Shown: in pieces, positions 1-12,525 of the stretch
Layout of the letters: every line of letters begins with the position of its first letter
Numbering within the stretch: the first letter of the stretch is position 1
From: Polytrichum commune
Taxonomy: Eukaryota; Streptophyta; Polytrichopsida; Polytrichales; Polytrichaceae
NCBI GenBank assembly: GCA_950295325.1
Contig: OX485805.1
Coordinates: forward strand, 31,235,501-31,299,500
DNA: 64,000 nucleotides
Reading direction: 5' to 3'
Notes under the pieces: model-generated
The model's database searches: none
What the model was told of the DNA's origin: nothing
What the model saw: only the letters and a program-made list of their open reading frames with translations
Program-made: the position numbers and the translations under genes

Positions 1-1099
1 TCTTTTGGGCGGTGGAGCATGAAGTTGCGCGAGGAGGATTTTCCAACAATCCCATTGTTGATGAAGGGATTTGGAGAACATTCCCGTCATCCCCCTAAAC
101 CCTACATTCTTGTACATGGATTTGGAGAACATTCCCGTCATCCCCCATATGATCGAGGAGGTTCCAGACTTCAAGGCATTTATACAACCGTATATTCGAA
201 GCGGAGCTCACCGATTGATCGGGCATACGAAGGCACAACAATTTCGGTTCTACGTGCGTGACGATGGTGTCCCCACCATGCAATACAAGTTGTTGTGCAC
301 ATCACAAGACTGGAGCCCGCCGGAGGGTCTCCTTGTATGGCGTGTTGATGGGGAGGGAAGGACGATGTTGCCTGATGGAGAGCCTAAGCCTTGCAAACCA
401 ATACCCATGAAGAATTTGGAGGACATTGGTAAAGGCATATCAGACTTCATACAATATTGGGAGAGTTTGAGGGTAGCGGATGTTAGTGGATCGTGTTGGC
501 TTCGTTACGGAAGTTGGATACAATATTGGACACGTGTTCGTGGCGCTTTGGCAAACCTTCATGAAGATACACCCCTTACTTTAAGGCATGGGTTTTGGCC
601 ACAAACACGTGTCAATGTACAACCTTCGGAGACTAGTCTTTTGGGAAATGGAGAGATTCGAGAGGAGTTTGATGTGGACGACCATTACGTGGGGCCTGCT
701 AGTAGTCGTCCGCCACCATCTTTCCGCATTGCAGTGGATTGTCATGAAGGTTATATGCTCATTTTGCGTCCTGGAGATGAGACATATGCAAAGCCAGTGT
801 GGGTGGCAAGAGCTTTGTCCAATCCAAATTTTGTAACTTCCAGCCCTCATTTTCGATAAATACAAGTAGAGTACTACCGACCGACAGCACGGAATGAAGA
901 TGTTGTTCGGCATTATACAGGCTGGGATACAAACCAACACTTTCGGTGGAAGGTGGATTTTGAGCACGGTCCATCTTGGGTAGATATAGATTCCATATTC
1001 ATAGCATGGAAACCACGGAAAAATCATAGTGGATCAGTGTCCATCCCTCAAAAGTACATAACTTTTGCAAAAGACAACCTTGCTCGGATCGCAGAATAA
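1..1099 (+). pseudogene. Broken gene of unrecognised family, 5'-truncated by the window edge
   Basis: Coding sequence enters from the left edge in frame 1 (reads SFGRWSMKLREEDFPTIPL), then shifts frame at a 51-bp internal duplication near position 67. It continues open from 71 to 856, meets an in-frame TAA at 857-859, and stays open in the same frame to a TAA at 1097-1099. The residues after the premature stop (IQVEYYRPTARNEDV..., then WVDIDSIFIAWKPRKN) look as protein-like as those before it, so the stop is a single nonsense change in a longer protein. The protein is rich in Trp, Pro and charged residues; motifs include WVARALSNPNF and HYTGWDTNQHFRWKVD. There is no signal peptide or membrane segment. 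I do not recognise the family. It may be a C-terminal part of a transposon-borne or lineage-specific plant protein, but that is a guess. Confidence 0.6.
67..145 (+). repeat. In-frame 51-bp duplication inside the broken gene
   Basis: The segment beginning GGATTTGGAGAACATTCC at 67 recurs at 118, a spacing of 51 bp, so ENIPVIP is encoded twice. The first copy carries extra bases that cause the upstream frameshift. Confidence 0.75.
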
Positions 1100-1649
1100 G
1101 CAACCCACGTTGAATGAGAAGTTGGTAGGATTGTGTTAGCATGATTATAGTGTAATATGTAATTCGACAAATATATATTACTCATATGTGTGCTCCTCAA
1201 ACTTGGGGCAAAGTTTGGGTAGAACTTGCGAATGCTATATTGTTTGGGGTTGGATGAATATCCATTTACTATATTTCAATACAGTTGTGAAGTTCATTTT
1301 TTTTTATTAAGTTTGGGACTAAATTTTCTATTGAAGAAAAATGCATTTATTGCATGCACTTTGTATGTTGCAATGTGTATATTTTATTGACCATGTTAAT
1401 AATAGAAATTATTTTATATGTTTCTTGGGTGAAACTAGTTTGGAGTGCTCTACCCAAATTGTTTTTGTTGATGAAGTTGGTGTTGAGTGCTCTACCATAT
1501 GTGCTTATGTCCACACATAATAGATTTGGGATATTAGAACATATAATATATTTGAGATTGTTCACAATATAGTTTCGGAACACGGAATGTTGTTTGATCC
1601 ATATATTAATTTGAGACTAGAGAAAGTCTCAATTTAACGAATATAGTGT
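1100..1649. other. AT-rich intergenic stretch downstream of the broken gene
   Basis: No convincing coding sequence. A short direct repeat (GAGTGCTCTACC at about 1443 and 1484) is visible. Otherwise it is simple AT-rich DNA, probably old 3' flank. Confidence 0.5.
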
Positions 1650-4409
1650 TATTTGTCTTAGCCAAGAATTAGCGTTTAGATGAGCAGTTTTGGATCAACC
1701 TATAAATTGAATGTATGTCACCCTAAACTATATTGCTTGAAAATTTGTAGCAATTTCCATATTATCTATGAATATAAACAAATGAAATACATTCTCCTCA
1801 TAATATGTTTCTCTTCGCAAGAAAAATAATCCCCCACTATTACTCATCCTAAACAGATGCAAGTGTAGGAGATTACAATAGGAATATCTATAGTGGTCTT
1901 GACGGGTAGCAATTTTAGAAATTAAAATAAGGTTGATTTCTAGATCGAACCTCCACTCAAATCATCTCTAAATGAAAAAATATTACCCTCGTTCAAAGGA
2001 GGGCAATATGCCTACTCAAATAAGCTCACAAATCTTGAAACCATTATTATGCAATTTTCTAGGAAGCGATTGAAGGCAGCGGTGCCACAACTACACATTT
2101 ACCACATGGATTTGCACCCACCAACACATGTCCAATTAAAATTTCCAATCATAAATGTTTAGGATATGTTGTGTTTGGGTGTCATGTTGAAACCACAATA
2201 CGCTCCAAGTGAAGGTTTTAATACACCTTAGCTAGCCACACACCACTTAACAATAGGTGTTTGGTCAAATCAAATTGCCATGGAGGCATGCTTACCTTAT
2301 AGTACAATGACATAGTTTGAATTGATGAGGCCTTTCTTGTTGTTGTTCTTTCCCACATAATGCAAATGAAGCTAATTTATTGAGCTTCCTTGATCGCACA
2401 CATGTAGTAAATGCACCTATTCCTGATCAGGATCCCATCAGCAATTTATAGGGAACCGGAATTTCAATCATGTTGAAGTTGAATTTTAATTAGGCAAGAA
2501 CCAATAGTGTCATGACACATGTAGTGCTAAAGTGAGGAGGAATGAGCAGTTATGGCATACTACATACATTTGTAATATGTTTTGGTCAACTTTTGCTTCA
2601 AAAATTCATAGTAATTTTAATTCAAGGAATAAAATGACCAAAAATTTGCAATCCTCATTATTCCTAACTTCTTTTACGAGAAAAATGTGCACCACCTTAT
2701 GCTTCTCCAAATCTCGCACAAAATCTCTTAGGTTATGGGCGCCTCTACTCTAATACATGGTGATTTAGTTGCGGCCTTGATGCTATTTGGGTTAGTCACC
2801 TTGCAAAAGTCAAACTACACCCACCATCCTCCATAACAGTGACCATTATCCACCGAGCTATGACACGCTTGATTTTTGTTCCCGAGGTGGGCAAATTACG
2901 AGGCATAAACTTGGCAACATGTGGTTGTGAGATGCCGACCAACTTGTGTTGTGGGTGTTTTATAATGAAAAAACAATTCGGTAACATTTTATCTCACATG
3001 TGACCGCTTAAGAGACATGACACAATCAATGTTGGCATTGAACTTGGTTTCATTGCAAATGACCCATGTAGTCCTTAGCAATAATTTGCACATTGGCAAA
3101 TGACCCATGTGACATGACACATGTAGTGCTAATAGTGCTAAAGCGAATTTGCTAATGATGTTGTCCACTTACACAACATTGAATGATCAAAAGATCCCCT
3201 ATGACACCACATTGGGAAGTAGGGAATCTTTGATTCCGGAGCCTAGATCAAAACCTTTCTCAACAATTTCAAACTCTTTGGTCATGAGTTGTAGTTGCTA
3301 ACATGCTCAAGCTTCTAATGCTCGAATCCATCAGCTAGATGATTCCACAAAGTTGGAGATGTCCACATTAGCATCATCTACCATAGCAACATTAGACATA
3401 TACATGGAAAACTATTTAATGTATTATTGTAGTATTCTAAATTCACTGCTTTGCAATGGTAGGGCACCCCACCTCTTTGGGGGATTTGAGAAGATGTGAA
3501 ATTTCTACCAATGGAGTGAGTCTTGTTAATGATTTAGTTGGAAGACATCAAACCTCAATTTTCATAATAAATGTTGTGGGCATTAGATATGTAAGTTACT
3601 TATGGTGCTTTTGATGGTGGTTTTATCCTTTGTGAGATTTGGAAACCAACCTTCATCGTGAAACTAATACTCTCATGATTAGTAAGCAAATTGCTATGTA
3701 CAATGCCCTTGACCATCTTATGGGTTCCACTCTGTGGAAAATCAAGCAGTAGCTCAACGGCATATTGAGTCTCAGTTGGGTTGGTTTGAGGCTTGTTGCA
3801 CTTTCGTCTAGTCATCAAAAACTTCTAGAGGCAAAATTACTACAAAAAAATGGTTGAATGTTGAACTGATATCTTTCATTAAAATAGTGTCGTGATAATT
3901 ACGATACTATGTTGCTCTCTTTCATCTTGTGTCACATTACATTATTTCAAAGCAAAATGTCACATAAGATTAACACATATTATGTGATTGTAGAATCACA
4001 TATTATACACCACTAGGTGTAATAGTTACAATGTATAGCATGTTTGGGAAGTATGTGATGGTTGTATCAAGGCCATTGATTTAAAGGTAGTGAGTTTGGT
4101 CATACTAATATGACTTTAGCATTGCATTTAATGACTTATCCTAACTTAGTGCTTTCACTTTTCCTTTCTCTAATGTGAATTATGTTGTCTAGCCTTTGCT
4201 TGTGCTTTCATGCTTGTCCAAAAACCTATTGTACAAAGTCTACGTTCATGTCATTTCTTGACTTTTGGAAATCAATACATAACAAATGTTCATTCTCAAA
4301 TAGTGTGGAGTGCTTGCAACTTAGAGCTCATTCAAATCATTATTTTCTTTGCAATGGTTTGAGAAAATTTTGGCTTCCTCAAAAAAGGTCCCATTTACAA
4401 ATGTGTTGC

Positions 4410-5381
4410 TGTCGCAACCCTTGCTAGCCCCCTTGACAATCTTGCCAATTTTCATTTCTAGCAAAGGTTACGAGCGCTAACCCTTCGCATACCGCCATGC
4501 TAATGGTTAGCTCCTCCTACCCCGGACCTTATAGTTCATAGGAGGGAACCAACCCTCCTACTTTGCTTTTGGGACTCACCCCTTAATCGGTAACCCATTC
4601 CTTGATGTGGGCTTCCATCCATGGAAGCCCAATCCCATGTTGATCATCGCGTTGCCGGAGCAACACTACAACAACCCGAACCATACTAGGCAACTATGGC
4701 CTCACATTAGGCCAATGCCCATGAAGGCCGTGCCGTTCGGCCTTGGGTGGGTCAGGCCACACCACCTCACCCATATAAGCCTCTAGGACTCTACGCGGGG
4801 CCCCTACCCCACCGTCAACCAACCTCTTGTCTCTCCACGAAGAGTTGGGGCCAAGTAGACATTTTCCCTTAGCCGCTGGGCCTAGAAGCCCCCAGCAGCT
4901 TCAGACCATCATAACTTCCTTGTATGATGTCTGATGCTAACACAAAACCACTCCATCCTCATCTACGCTTCATGTAGATGCCGATGGTCTCCTCACTTGC
5001 TCCATTCGGGCAAGTCTCGGGGAAGTTATGCCTGTTTGAACCTTGGCAGCCCCAGGAATCACTCCCAGGCACTGCTGTACCAGGGCGCTGTCCCGGGACA
5101 GCGCCCCACTCAAATGGCCATAACTCCTAGCTCACACCTCCGATTGAGGTGTTCTTCAGCATTCTAGAATCACCACACCATAAGCTACGCATAGCTCATG
5201 GCCCTACCCTCATGCCTCCTAGTCTCCGTGGGTGGGAGGCGTTCCCAACGCCCGGGGCCCTCACCCACACTAGGATCACTTGGCCCCTCTCACCAACGGC
5301 GCCACAAGTCCTGGGTGTCACTCCGGGGTCCCCCTTGTGCCCATGGTGTTTCGGGCACTCCTCATGGAGAGGTGCGCGACA
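4410..5381. mobile_element. Solo LTR with perfect 5-bp TSD
   Basis: A 972-bp GC-richer segment starting TGTCGCAACCC and ending GTGCGCGACA, so it has TG...CA ends within a TGTCGC/GCGACA inverted repeat. It is flanked by GTTGC at 4405-4409 and 5382-5386. Copies B2 (near 34510), B3 (near 55625) and B4 (near 16010) carry the empty site with a single GTTGC. It has no internal coding region or second LTR. These are the features of a solo LTR left by recombination of an LTR retrotransposon. Confidence 0.85.
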
Positions 5382-6262
5382 GTTGCCCTCCTCAACAAAA
5401 ATCTGATGCAAACCCATTAGGAAGGCATATATGTTGAGGAGACGTTTCTAATATTCTTTTGAATGTGTTACAAATCTCCCCTTTGCAACGTGGATTCCCA
5501 AGGGATGAATAATCTATAACTTATGTTTTTGAAACACCCTATACTACTAGTGGTTGTTCAATGGTAGTTGAAAATATATTATTTTGTATTTGCAAGAAGG
5601 GTTGTGGTACACTATGGGGTTATGTATAGCTCACGTTTGTGGAGGCCTTGGACAATAATTTGTTTAGTTTTAAATATTATTTGGACAATTAAAGAAGACA
5701 ACACATAAAATATAATCTTATATCAACTTGATTTGAACTTGCATCTTATTAAGAGGTAACAATACTTCGATTATTGCAGTGATAGATTACTATGTGGATA
5801 CTTTTAGGCACAACAAAAATAGGTGTTCTACTCCAACATTCACTCTCATGATAGCTAGGATTTTCAAAAAATAAGATATTGGGTTGAACTCCATGTTTCA
5901 TCAATGCACAAATAATAATCAACTTCAAATATCTCAAACCTTTTTGTGGGTCCTTCAAGGTACCTAATTATAGAAACACCTAACCTATCATATTCTTATA
6001 ATTCTTCAAATTATAATGGATGTCAACCTTCATTCATTAAAAAAAATTACATCTAGAATATTAGAGCATTTTGTCCACAAGCCCTCAAATGGTTGAAATT
6101 GGAGCACCTTTAATTCATTACGTAATTGAATTAGGCACATCTACCTTTGGTGCTATGAAACATCACATTATTTTGAATAAATACCTTTGCTCCACCCCAA
6201 GAACACCCTCCCACTTCCACCCTCCCTATGTTGGCTGATGTTGCTCCCCCTTGCACATGAAG

Positions 6263-6263
<1 letters not shown>

Positions 6264-6299
<36 letters not shown>
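6264..6299. repeat. (TC)n microsatellite
   Basis: About 18 TC units inside block B1. Shorter CT runs occur at the equivalent places in B2 and B3. Confidence 0.95.
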
Positions 6300-6300
<1 letters not shown>

Positions 6301-7822
6301 AGGTATTTGGTTATTTTTAGACACTTATATTTGAGTGGTATGTGGTTTGGGCGTAGCTCCAAGACTGGGTATCAAAATGACATGTTTCAAAGAGATTGGA
6401 CTATGTGCTTAAGATACGATAATCATTCTAAGTTCAATAGTCAACCTAGTTTGGGGGGAGGGGACCTATACGATCATACAATATACATGAAATCTTCACT
6501 TTGATAATGAATAAGATATTCATATGAGCTCCAAGAATCGTGAGGAAAGGCTATGGCCTTGATATGATTTGCTAACCATCTCGTGCTAATTGTGTGTTTC
6601 ATATCCTAGGATACGCAAGCTAGACAAAGAAAGTAACCATTTAAGACCCATCTACCTTACCTCATTTCCACCCTTCCCTCATACTAATTTGCAAAAAATG
6701 GCATCTACTAGACACTCGCAGCTTATCATTGCCCACATTTGTTCATTGCTACCTTCCCACTTCGGCTCAACTCAGCTAATTAGTAATTACCAAATTCAAG
6801 AATCATATTCCGAGCACGCAATCCAATATCTTTAAAACATATGTCAACTTTTAGCATTCACCCTTGTAGGCCCACCACTCATATATATTAGGTATGAGAT
6901 TAATAACAAAAAAAAGTAACCAAATAAGGGTTGTCTACCTTAGGTGTTACAAAACATCACTTGAGTTTGAACAACCACCTTTGCAAAATGCTCCACTCCA
7001 TGATCATGCTCATATTAACTCACCAAAACCTCCACGGAGAGTGGGAATTATCGTATATGGGCGTACCTCTCATTCATCCAACATAAAAACCTTGAAATAG
7101 TATGCGATCCCATAGATATTTTAAAAAATGGATTTGACACCAAAATTTGCTTTAAAGACCAATCAAGTTTTTATGTTGGATGGATGAGAAATACGCTTGT
7201 ATAGATAATTCCCTCTCTCTCTCACTTCCATCCTTCCCTCCCCTCCTGTCTGCCTCCGAAGTTTGTTGATATTGTTCTCCCCTTGCTCTCGCCATGCATA
7301 TGAGCTCCACAATTGAGCTCCACCCCCACCTCCACCCTTGATTTCTCTCCACTTCTTCACCCCTCCCTCTCCACCCTTCCCTCACCGATTTTTGTATCAA
7401 ATGGCATCGAGTACTCCACTCCCAATGTATCGTTGTTCACAATTATTCATTATTAATAGCTTCTCACTTCGAAATTGAAACTGAGAACAACTGTTCCCTA
7501 CGGTTTTGGGATATAAAAGAGGAGAGACATTAAGGAGGGTCATATTACAGAGGTTAGAGTTAAACACCGATTTCGTTAAAAGTGCAATTCAATATGTAAA
7601 AGTGCACATGAACAAATTATTGCAAACGCATAGATTTCAATGAAAATACAACCATATTATAATTGTATTGGCTATAAAAAAAATTATAACTATGGGTACA
7701 TTTAGATCAATGTTCTTGGTCATTAATCAAATTATAATTTGATGATTTTTGTAAAAAGACTTCATCCTACAATAAGATGAGGAATTCATTTTATGGGAGT
7801 TATGTATAATTATAAAATAAGA

Positions 7823-8170
7823 ACCAATTACGGCTCCACAAGGTGTGGCATATGCCTCACCCCTATAAATCTTGAGAAAACCAATTACGGCTTCACAAGG
7901 TGAGGCATATGCCCCACCCCCTTAAAACTTGGAAAAAAACTAATTATTGCTTTACAAGGTGAGGCATATGCCACACCCCCTTTAAAACTTGAACAAAAAC
8001 TAATAACTGCTTCACAAGGTGAGGCATATGCCCCACCCCCTTAAAACTTGAAAAAAAAACTAATTACTGCTTGACAAGGCGAGGCATATGTCCCACCCCC
8101 TTAAAACTTGAATAAAAACTAATTACAGCTCCACAAGGTGTGGCATATGCCTCACCCCTTTAAATCTTGT
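7823..8170. repeat. Six-unit tandem array of about 58-60 bp with a GTGAGGCATATGCC palindrome
   Basis: Units start near 7823, 7881, 7939, 7999, 8059 and 8118. Each reads roughly CCAATTACGGCTTCACAAGG, then TGAGGCATATGCCCCACCCC and TTAAAACTTG plus an A-run. The first and last units share variants (GGTGTGGCATATGCCTCACC, AAATCTTG) that the inner units lack, as if the array grew from the middle. The core is close to the perfect palindrome GTGAGGCATATGCCTCAC. Confidence 0.85.
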
Positions 8171-9166
8171 TTTTTACAATATCTATTATAATAAATTATA
8201 TTTTGAAGTTATATTATAATATATATTAGATTAAATATTTATAGAAATTCTATTTTATTTCCAAAAAACTAAATAATGACTAGGTATGAGTAGAATAATG
8301 CCACCGGCCCACCTAAAAAAACTCAAGTGTAACTTCTTAAATTTGTGCATGATAGACCAATACAAAGTTTGTCCACACATTTAAAATTTAAAATTAAACG
8401 TTTACCCTAAACCTTAAAACACCGCTTAGGATTAGGTTAAGTTTTTTAGCCACCGCTCTTCTCCACCACCGCTCTTCTCCAACACGGATCTACTTCGGCG
8501 CCTCTTGCTCCTACAACTCTTACTCCAACACCTTCTTGTTTCTCTTCGATGGTTACTCTTCACTCCTTCTTCTAATTATTATTCCTCAAAAGTTCAGAAG
8601 TTTTTCTAGTACTATACCGTCTAACTTATTGCTGCAAATTTTGATCTTTCAGATCTCTATCATCTTATTGCGTTCAATCCACTCTCCAATAACTCTAATG
8701 TCTTCATTTGCAACTCAATTGATCTTCGACTCTACTTTCAACTTATATAGGCGCTTCAACACCAACTCTTATTCAATATTCAAATACCATCGTATTTTAC
8801 ATATTTTACGCTTATTTTCAACTTTATTGAGAACGTACTTCAATTCAACACTCCATTCATATAATTGTTTAACTCTTCAATTTTTTGGAATTCAGATCTA
8901 AATCTGATTTCGTTTTTCAAAACAACACAATTTATTAATTATTACAAAAGATTACAGTATATTTAGTACATGTAGTTCATACTATGAGATTTTCGTAATA
9001 AATGCATCATCCTCATTTTTCAAACTCTGGAATATATGATGTTTACCCTTATATAACCTTTCAAAATCGGTATTACTCATCCGTATTGCTGAATTTTGTT
9101 TTCTTCATTCTTGATTACAAAATATTGTATCACTTCTCTTACTTTCAAGTTTAGGCAAATGTTTTG
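8171..9166. other. Unique spacer between the two palindrome arrays
   Basis: AT-rich at both ends. At 8450-8900 it is strongly pyrimidine-rich (repeated CTCTTCTCC and CTCCAACACC), like a plant 5' leader. An open frame at 8536-8901 reads low-complexity Leu/Ser/Ile and is not convincing as a protein. Confidence 0.4.
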
Positions 9167-9880
9167 AATTTGTTTTTTGGGGGATGAGACACATGCCTCA
9201 CCTTCCTTAAAAAATGTGAATTTCTCCTTAAGCTTGTGCTTAAAGGTGAGGCACATGCCTCACCCTTATAAAACAAAATTCTAAGTTTTTTGGGATTTTT
9301 TTTTTTTGGTGAGGGACATCCCTCACCCTGCTTGAAAAATCTGAATTTCTCCTTAAGCTTGTGCTTAGAGGTGAGACACATGCCTCATCCTTATGAAATA
9401 AAATTCTATGTTTTGAATTTGTTTTTTTCAGGTGAGACACATGGCTCACCCTCTTAGAAAAATTTGAATTTCTCCTTAACCTTGTGTTTAGAGGTGAGAC
9501 ACATGCCTCACCCTTATGAAATAAAATTCTATGTTTTGAATTTTTTTTTTGTGAGGCACATGCCTCACCTCTTTGAGAAATCTGAATTTCTCCTTAAGGT
9601 TGTGCTTAGAGGTGAGAGACATGCCTCACCCTTATGAAATAAAATTCTATGTTTTGAATTTGTTTTTTTCGGGTGAGACACATGCCTCACCCTCTTCGAA
9701 AAATCTGAATTTCTCCTTAAACTTGTGTTTAGAGGTGAGGCTCATACCTCACCCTTATGAAACAAAATTATATATTTTGAATTTGTTTTTTTGGGGTGGG
9801 GCATATGCCTCACCACCTTGAGAAATCTGAATTTCTCCTTAAGTTGATGCTTAGAGGTGAGGCACATGCTTCATCCTTAG
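9167..9880. repeat. Twelve-site palindrome array, about 61-bp monomer in a 125-bp higher-order unit
   Basis: Twelve copies of a palindrome close to GGTGAGGCACATGCCTCACC occur about every 61 bp (near 9184, 9244, 9309, 9370, 9432, 9493, 9550, 9611, 9675, 9736, 9795 and 9856). Alternate spacers differ: one contains GAATTTCTCCTTAAGCTTGT, the other AAATAAAATTCTATGTTTTG and a T-run, which gives a dimeric unit. The palindrome matches that of the 7823-8170 array although the spacers are unrelated. Confidence 0.85.
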
Positions 9881-9994
9881 TAAGAAAATTGATTTTTATT
9901 GTGATTGCTTAAAACGTAATATATTTAGAGGATATTTTTATGTCTTTGAAATGGTTTATGTGTGATTGAATGAAGTGAGGTTGGAGTCGATGTC

Positions 9995-10390
9995 ATGCGG
10001 GACAGGGGGGGTGGGCCTTCCAGGGCCCCCCCAAATAAACATTTGAATCCTTCGAATGCTTTTAAGGATTATGGATGGTTTTTCACACGCGATGACAAGC
10101 ATGTGCTCTTGAAGATTTCTACTTGTCTGTGGATGGAGAACAAAGTATGGTGTTCTAAAGCATGGTCCAAAGAAGAAATTGTTCAAAAAATTGTTATTTA
10201 TATCTATATACAAGATCTTGTTAAATACAAATATGTTGAACGAAGTTTTGGACACAATCATGATGAAGAATTTGAAGTAAATGCTAGTATACTTGGAGCA
10301 ACAGAGTTTGAAGAATATGCATTGGTACATCCAGATGTACGAAAAAATATGTTTTCTCTACGTTTAGGTTTAGACTCTTTGGATGGTTAA
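9995..10390 (+). CDS. Hypothetical 131-residue protein inside the TIR element
   Basis: Opens with ATG at 9995 and ends TAA at 10388-10390. The first 16 or so residues (MRDRGGGPSRAPPNKH) come from a G/C-run region and may not be the true start. From about residue 25 the composition looks like real protein: aromatic residues, mixed charge, and motifs WFFTRDDKHVLL, VERSFGHNHDEEFEV and EFEEYALVHPDVRKN. There is no membrane segment. I do not recognise it. It could be the last exon of a gene whose leader lies at 8450-8900, a captured host exon, or a diverged transposon protein. No paralog is visible in the window. Confidence 0.4.
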   Translation: MRDRGGGPSRAPPNKHLNPSNAFKDYGWFFTRDDKHVLLKISTCLWMENKVWCSKAWSKEEIVQKIVIYIYIQDLVKYKYVERSFGHNHDEEFEVNASILGATEFEEYALVHPDVRKNMFSLRLGLDSLDG

Positions 10391-12136
10391 AATTATTTTA
10401 GTTCAGATTTGTATTTTATTATATAGATATATATAATTTGGAAAGAAAAATGTTTGTTATATTATATATTGATATTTCAATATAAGATGACACAAGTATG
10501 TTGTTATTTTTTTTGGAACCATCTACTTCAATATTATTACTTCTATGGTGAAGCAAGTGTTGTATCACTTAGTTTCAATTTATTTTCATGTGTTTGGTCC
10601 AAGGGTGAGATGTATGTGTCGCATTTTTCATTAAGTTTATAAATAATTTATTTTAAGCTATGCACAAATGGATGTGTTTTATTCCTTTGATTTATTTCAT
10701 AATCTAAATTGTTTTACTAAAAAAGTGAAACACGATATAAATATGATGGTCATATAGTGTATAAGCCTTGTCTTGGAATTATTTGAAACTAATAATATTT
10801 GAAAGTATTTGTATCAAAGTACGAATTTATTGCGCAATCATTCAAAAGTTGAGAATAAAATATTAAAAAATAATCCCCCAAAAAAGTGCACATGCTTATG
10901 TGCACTTTTAACGAAACCGGTGTTGTTATGGAATGATTATCATATTTTGAGCATGTAATCCAATCTCTCTTAAACATATGTCTTTTTGGTAACTATTCAA
11001 CAAGCCACATCTAACCACATGTTGCTCAAATATAGGTGTCCGATAAAAACCAATAACCAAATCATGCATGTCTACCTTACCAATGTTAATCGGACATTTT
11101 TTCACTCTACACCCACTTCTCGAAAAATAAGGTGCACGGCCATTTCTTTGGTCAGTTATCTTGATCATACACCTATATTTGAGTGGTGTATTGTGGTTAA
11201 GTTAGATCTATGAACCAAATCCAACAAGACATGTGTTTAAAAGAGATTGGACTATATGCTCAAAATTTATCAACCATTCTACAGTCAAGAGGCAACACAA
11301 TCGGGGGACATAGGTAATCATTTAAATAATCAACACACATGCACTTTCAATATTCGTAACCAAAACGAGAGAAGTCCAATTTGGTGATGTTTCATCATAG
11401 ATTTGCATGCAACACGAGTTCCGTTGCGTAAACCTAATCAGTAGAAGTTGGAGGACATGAAAATCAAGCCACTTAACACCCACATACTTTACAAAAGTCG
11501 CAATTAGTGCAAGATGATTAGCAAATTCAAACCATGTCCATAGCCATTTTCCTCAAAAATATTTGAGCTCATAACATGTATATTTTGTTTATTCTCTCAT
11601 TAAATGGTCATATAAGTCCCATCCAATAACATTGACTATTGATTTTAGAATGGTTGATGTATTTTGAGCAAGTTACTAATCCAATCTCTTTGAACACATG
11701 TCTTTTTGGTGTATGCTCTTAACTAGGAAAGCTATCACAATGACATAAAAAACCACATGACACTAAATATCATCATATTTAATGTATTAGAAAACATGAG
11801 CTTGGAAAGCAATTGCCATTTGATACGGGTGGTAATTGCAACATGACCTTTTTTACATGTGTTGAGTTCTATCTATAATTGTCATATATTTGACTTGACA
11901 TGTAAATGATGTCATGTTGCAATAGCCACCCAATCAAATGGCAAGTGTGTTCTAGGCCCCACAATCCTACTGGTGAGGACACATGCTCCTTGAAGATAGA
12001 GAATTGTTTTTTGATAATGAATAAGATATTCATACGAGTTTTGATTATTTTGATCATTTTTTTGATCATTTGCCTTATTGATAAGGTAAGGGCCTTGAAG
12101 GGACACTTCAAGGGACAAAATCAACAAAGATTTGAC

Positions 12137-12525
12137 CCCCTTCACCTTCAATAAAATCCAACCCCACAAAGACAAAGCTTTTGGGGTTCAAAATATGCCT
12201 CAAACATTCAAAATTAACACATATTTGACCTCACACCTTCCAAAGACCAAAACCCACAAAATAAAGCTCTTAGGCTTCAAAATATGCATGAACATTTGAA
12301 CATCAATACATGTTTGTTGTCTTATACCTCCAAAAAACCAAACTCCACAAAATAATAGCACTAGAGCTTCAAAATATGCATCAAACATTCAACATCAACA
12401 CACATTTGACCTCCTATACCTTCAAATAACCAAAACCCACTAAAGCTCTTGGGCTTCAAAATATGTATCAACAATTGAACATCAACACACATGTGACCTC
12501 CAAAATCAAATCTAAAGAATCAAAC
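12137..12525. repeat. Tandem array of about 88-bp units (B1 copy)
   Basis: Four to five units centred on GCTTCAAAATATGCATCAAA, then CATTCAACATCAACACACAT and TTGACCTCC. The same array lies at 41140-41420 in B2. The reading frames that cross it (ending at 12154 or so) are by-products of the repeat. Confidence 0.8.

Larger units (their letters stand above)
7563..10924. mobile_element. 3.36-kb terminal-inverted-repeat element of unknown superfamily
   Basis: B2 reads straight through this point (near 36776: ...CATATTACAGAG then ATTATCATATT), whereas B1 holds 3.36 kb more. The two ends are inverted repeats: the left reads AACACCG, then ATTTCGTTAAAAGTGCA; the right end in reverse complement reads AACACCG, then GTTTCGTTAAAAGTGCA. 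The target duplication is degenerate (TTACAGAG versus TTATGGAATG, perhaps 8-9 bp). Inside are two palindrome-rich tandem arrays (7823-8170 and 9167-9880), a pyrimidine-rich leader-like stretch (about 8450-8900) and a 131-residue ORF. No known transposase motif is visible, so it is either non-autonomous or of an unfamiliar type. Confidence 0.65.

Noticed and set aside
5149-5437. GC-rich overlapping frames on both strands
   Set aside because: They lie inside the solo LTR (4410-5381) and reflect its high GC content.
6168-6504. Frames with Ser-Leu or Arg-Glu runs
   Set aside because: They arise from the (TC)n microsatellite. The same applies at 37889-38267.
9151-9821. Several open frames of 70-80 codons on both strands
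   Set aside because: They are translations of the tandem array; the same peptide recurs with the repeat period.
9167-9880. CRISPR-like array (regular palindromic repeats)
   Set aside because: The spacers are themselves repeated and the window is plainly nuclear plant DNA with no cas genes. It is an ordinary tandem array.
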